Notes under the pieces: model-generated
What the model was told of the DNA's origin: nothing
Database searches by the model: none
Seen by the model: the letters and a program-made list of their open reading frames with translations, nothing else
Position numbers and translations under genes: made by a program
In this document: positions 63,735 to 64,000 of the stretch, piece after piece
Layout: every line of letters begins with the position of its first letter
Position numbering within the stretch: the first letter of the stretch is position 1
From: Streptomyces mirabilis
GTDB taxonomy: Bacteria > Actinomycetota > Actinomycetes > Streptomycetales > Streptomycetaceae
Assembly (NCBI RefSeq): GCF_039503195.1
Contig: NZ_JBCJKP010000001.1
Location: 4,216,001-4,280,000, forward strand
Direction of reading: 5' to 3'
DNA: 64,000 nucleotides

Positions 63735-64000
63735 GACGTGGTCACCACGGCGGCCTGCGGACGGATCGGGAGACGGTTGACGGGGCGGCCCGTCGCCGCC
63801 CGTACGGCGGACGCGACGGCCGCCGGGGACGTCACGACCGGCACCGCGCTGGCCGCTTTCGCGCCGAAGGGGGCGACGACGTCGCGCTCCTCGACGAGCT
63901 TGACGATGCGGATGTCGGGGGCGTCCAGGGAGGTCGGGAGGGCGTAACCGGTGAGGTCGGGGTGACGGACCAGACCGCGGGCGGTGCGGAGGTTCTCCGT
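63731..64000 (-). CDS. C-terminus of a xanthine dehydrogenase-family molybdopterin-binding subunit (5' end off window)
   Basis: The 90 codons visible read LVRHPDLTGYALPTSLDAPD, IRIVKLVEERDVVAPFGAKA and PAAVASAVRAATGRPVNRLP before TGA at 63731. The PFGAKA-like and AVRAATG-x-P-x-RLPI patterns are the C-terminal hallmark of XDH/aldehyde oxidase large subunits, which hydroxylate purines or aldehydes with a molybdenum cofactor. The rest lies beyond the window. Confidence 0.85.
   Translation of the reverse strand, partial: TENLRTARGLVRHPDLTGYALPTSLDAPDIRIVKLVEERDVVAPFGAKAASAVPVVTSPAAVASAVRAATGRPVNRLPIRPQAAVVTTS

Overview
The window is chromosomal DNA from a Streptomyces-like actinobacterium. GC content is very high, GTG starts are common, genes are dense with 4-nt ATGA/GTGA overlaps, and it carries actinomycete signatures: an SsgA-family sporulation protein, DasR-type operators, DUF2017-ClpS, DUF1707, DUF3618, a CysM-CysO-Mec set and a GH2 aminoglycosidase fragment. 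From memory the gene order resembles the S. coelicolor core region around SCO2880-SCO2950; I could not check this.

Layout. 1-8.7 kb: tail of a GH2 enzyme, a GlxA/AraC regulator divergent from a DUF2269-like membrane protein, small conserved proteins, an MFS transporter, DUF445 and a GDSL hydrolase; the MFS and GDSL genes each look broken by one missing base. 8.7-17.1 kb: a DUF1707 protein in one operon with an ABC-2 exporter, a bifunctional penicillin-binding protein, Bcp, DUF3618, a lone GroES-like protein, then a terminator, a guanidine-III riboswitch and sugE. 17.1-23 kb: truncated SMI1/KNR4 gene, tRNA-Leu, rdgB, a lipoprotein, rph, and the PTS genes nagF/nagE1/nagE2 with three dre sites. 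23-27.3 kb: SDR and SnoaL remnants, an MBL hydrolase, a membrane-anchored MazF-like protein, a 222-bp inverted-repeat element, and a sulfur operon mec, leader peptide, cysO, cysM. 27.4-32.6 kb: amino acid permease, DUF2017 (frameshifted), clpS, pncB, pncA. 33-39.5 kb: secreted M6 protease, two RDD membrane proteins, ssgG. 39.5-46.9 kb: FAD-linked oxidase, TPR protein, a heptamer tandem repeat, hpd with an Lrp regulator, a scrambled osmoprotectant-ABC remnant, an ArsR regulator with a clear operator, a MITE-like repeat, and a PDZ-less YlbL-like S16 protease. 46.9-59.4 kb: menC/NAAAR-GNAT pair with a PucR regulator, MarR, alpha/beta hydrolase, dapE-permease-IclR, a superfamily 2 helicase, and an MFS exporter with a coupled 47-aa gene. 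59.6-64 kb: tRNA-Cys, a small accessory stretch (membrane-anchored protein, ECF sigma factor with membrane partner), a SUKH-4-like protein, and the end of a xanthine dehydrogenase-type operon.

The most useful observations are: three single-base deletions beside C/G runs in otherwise conserved genes; the guanidine-III riboswitch ahead of sugE; the sulfur operon, which has a 33-aa leader peptide and a CysO whose Gly-Gly is masked by Met-Val, next to a JAMM protease; the osmoprotectant-transporter remnant with an internally inverted segment; and several repeat families and palindromic operators. I found no CRISPR array, no complete insertion sequence and no replication origin.
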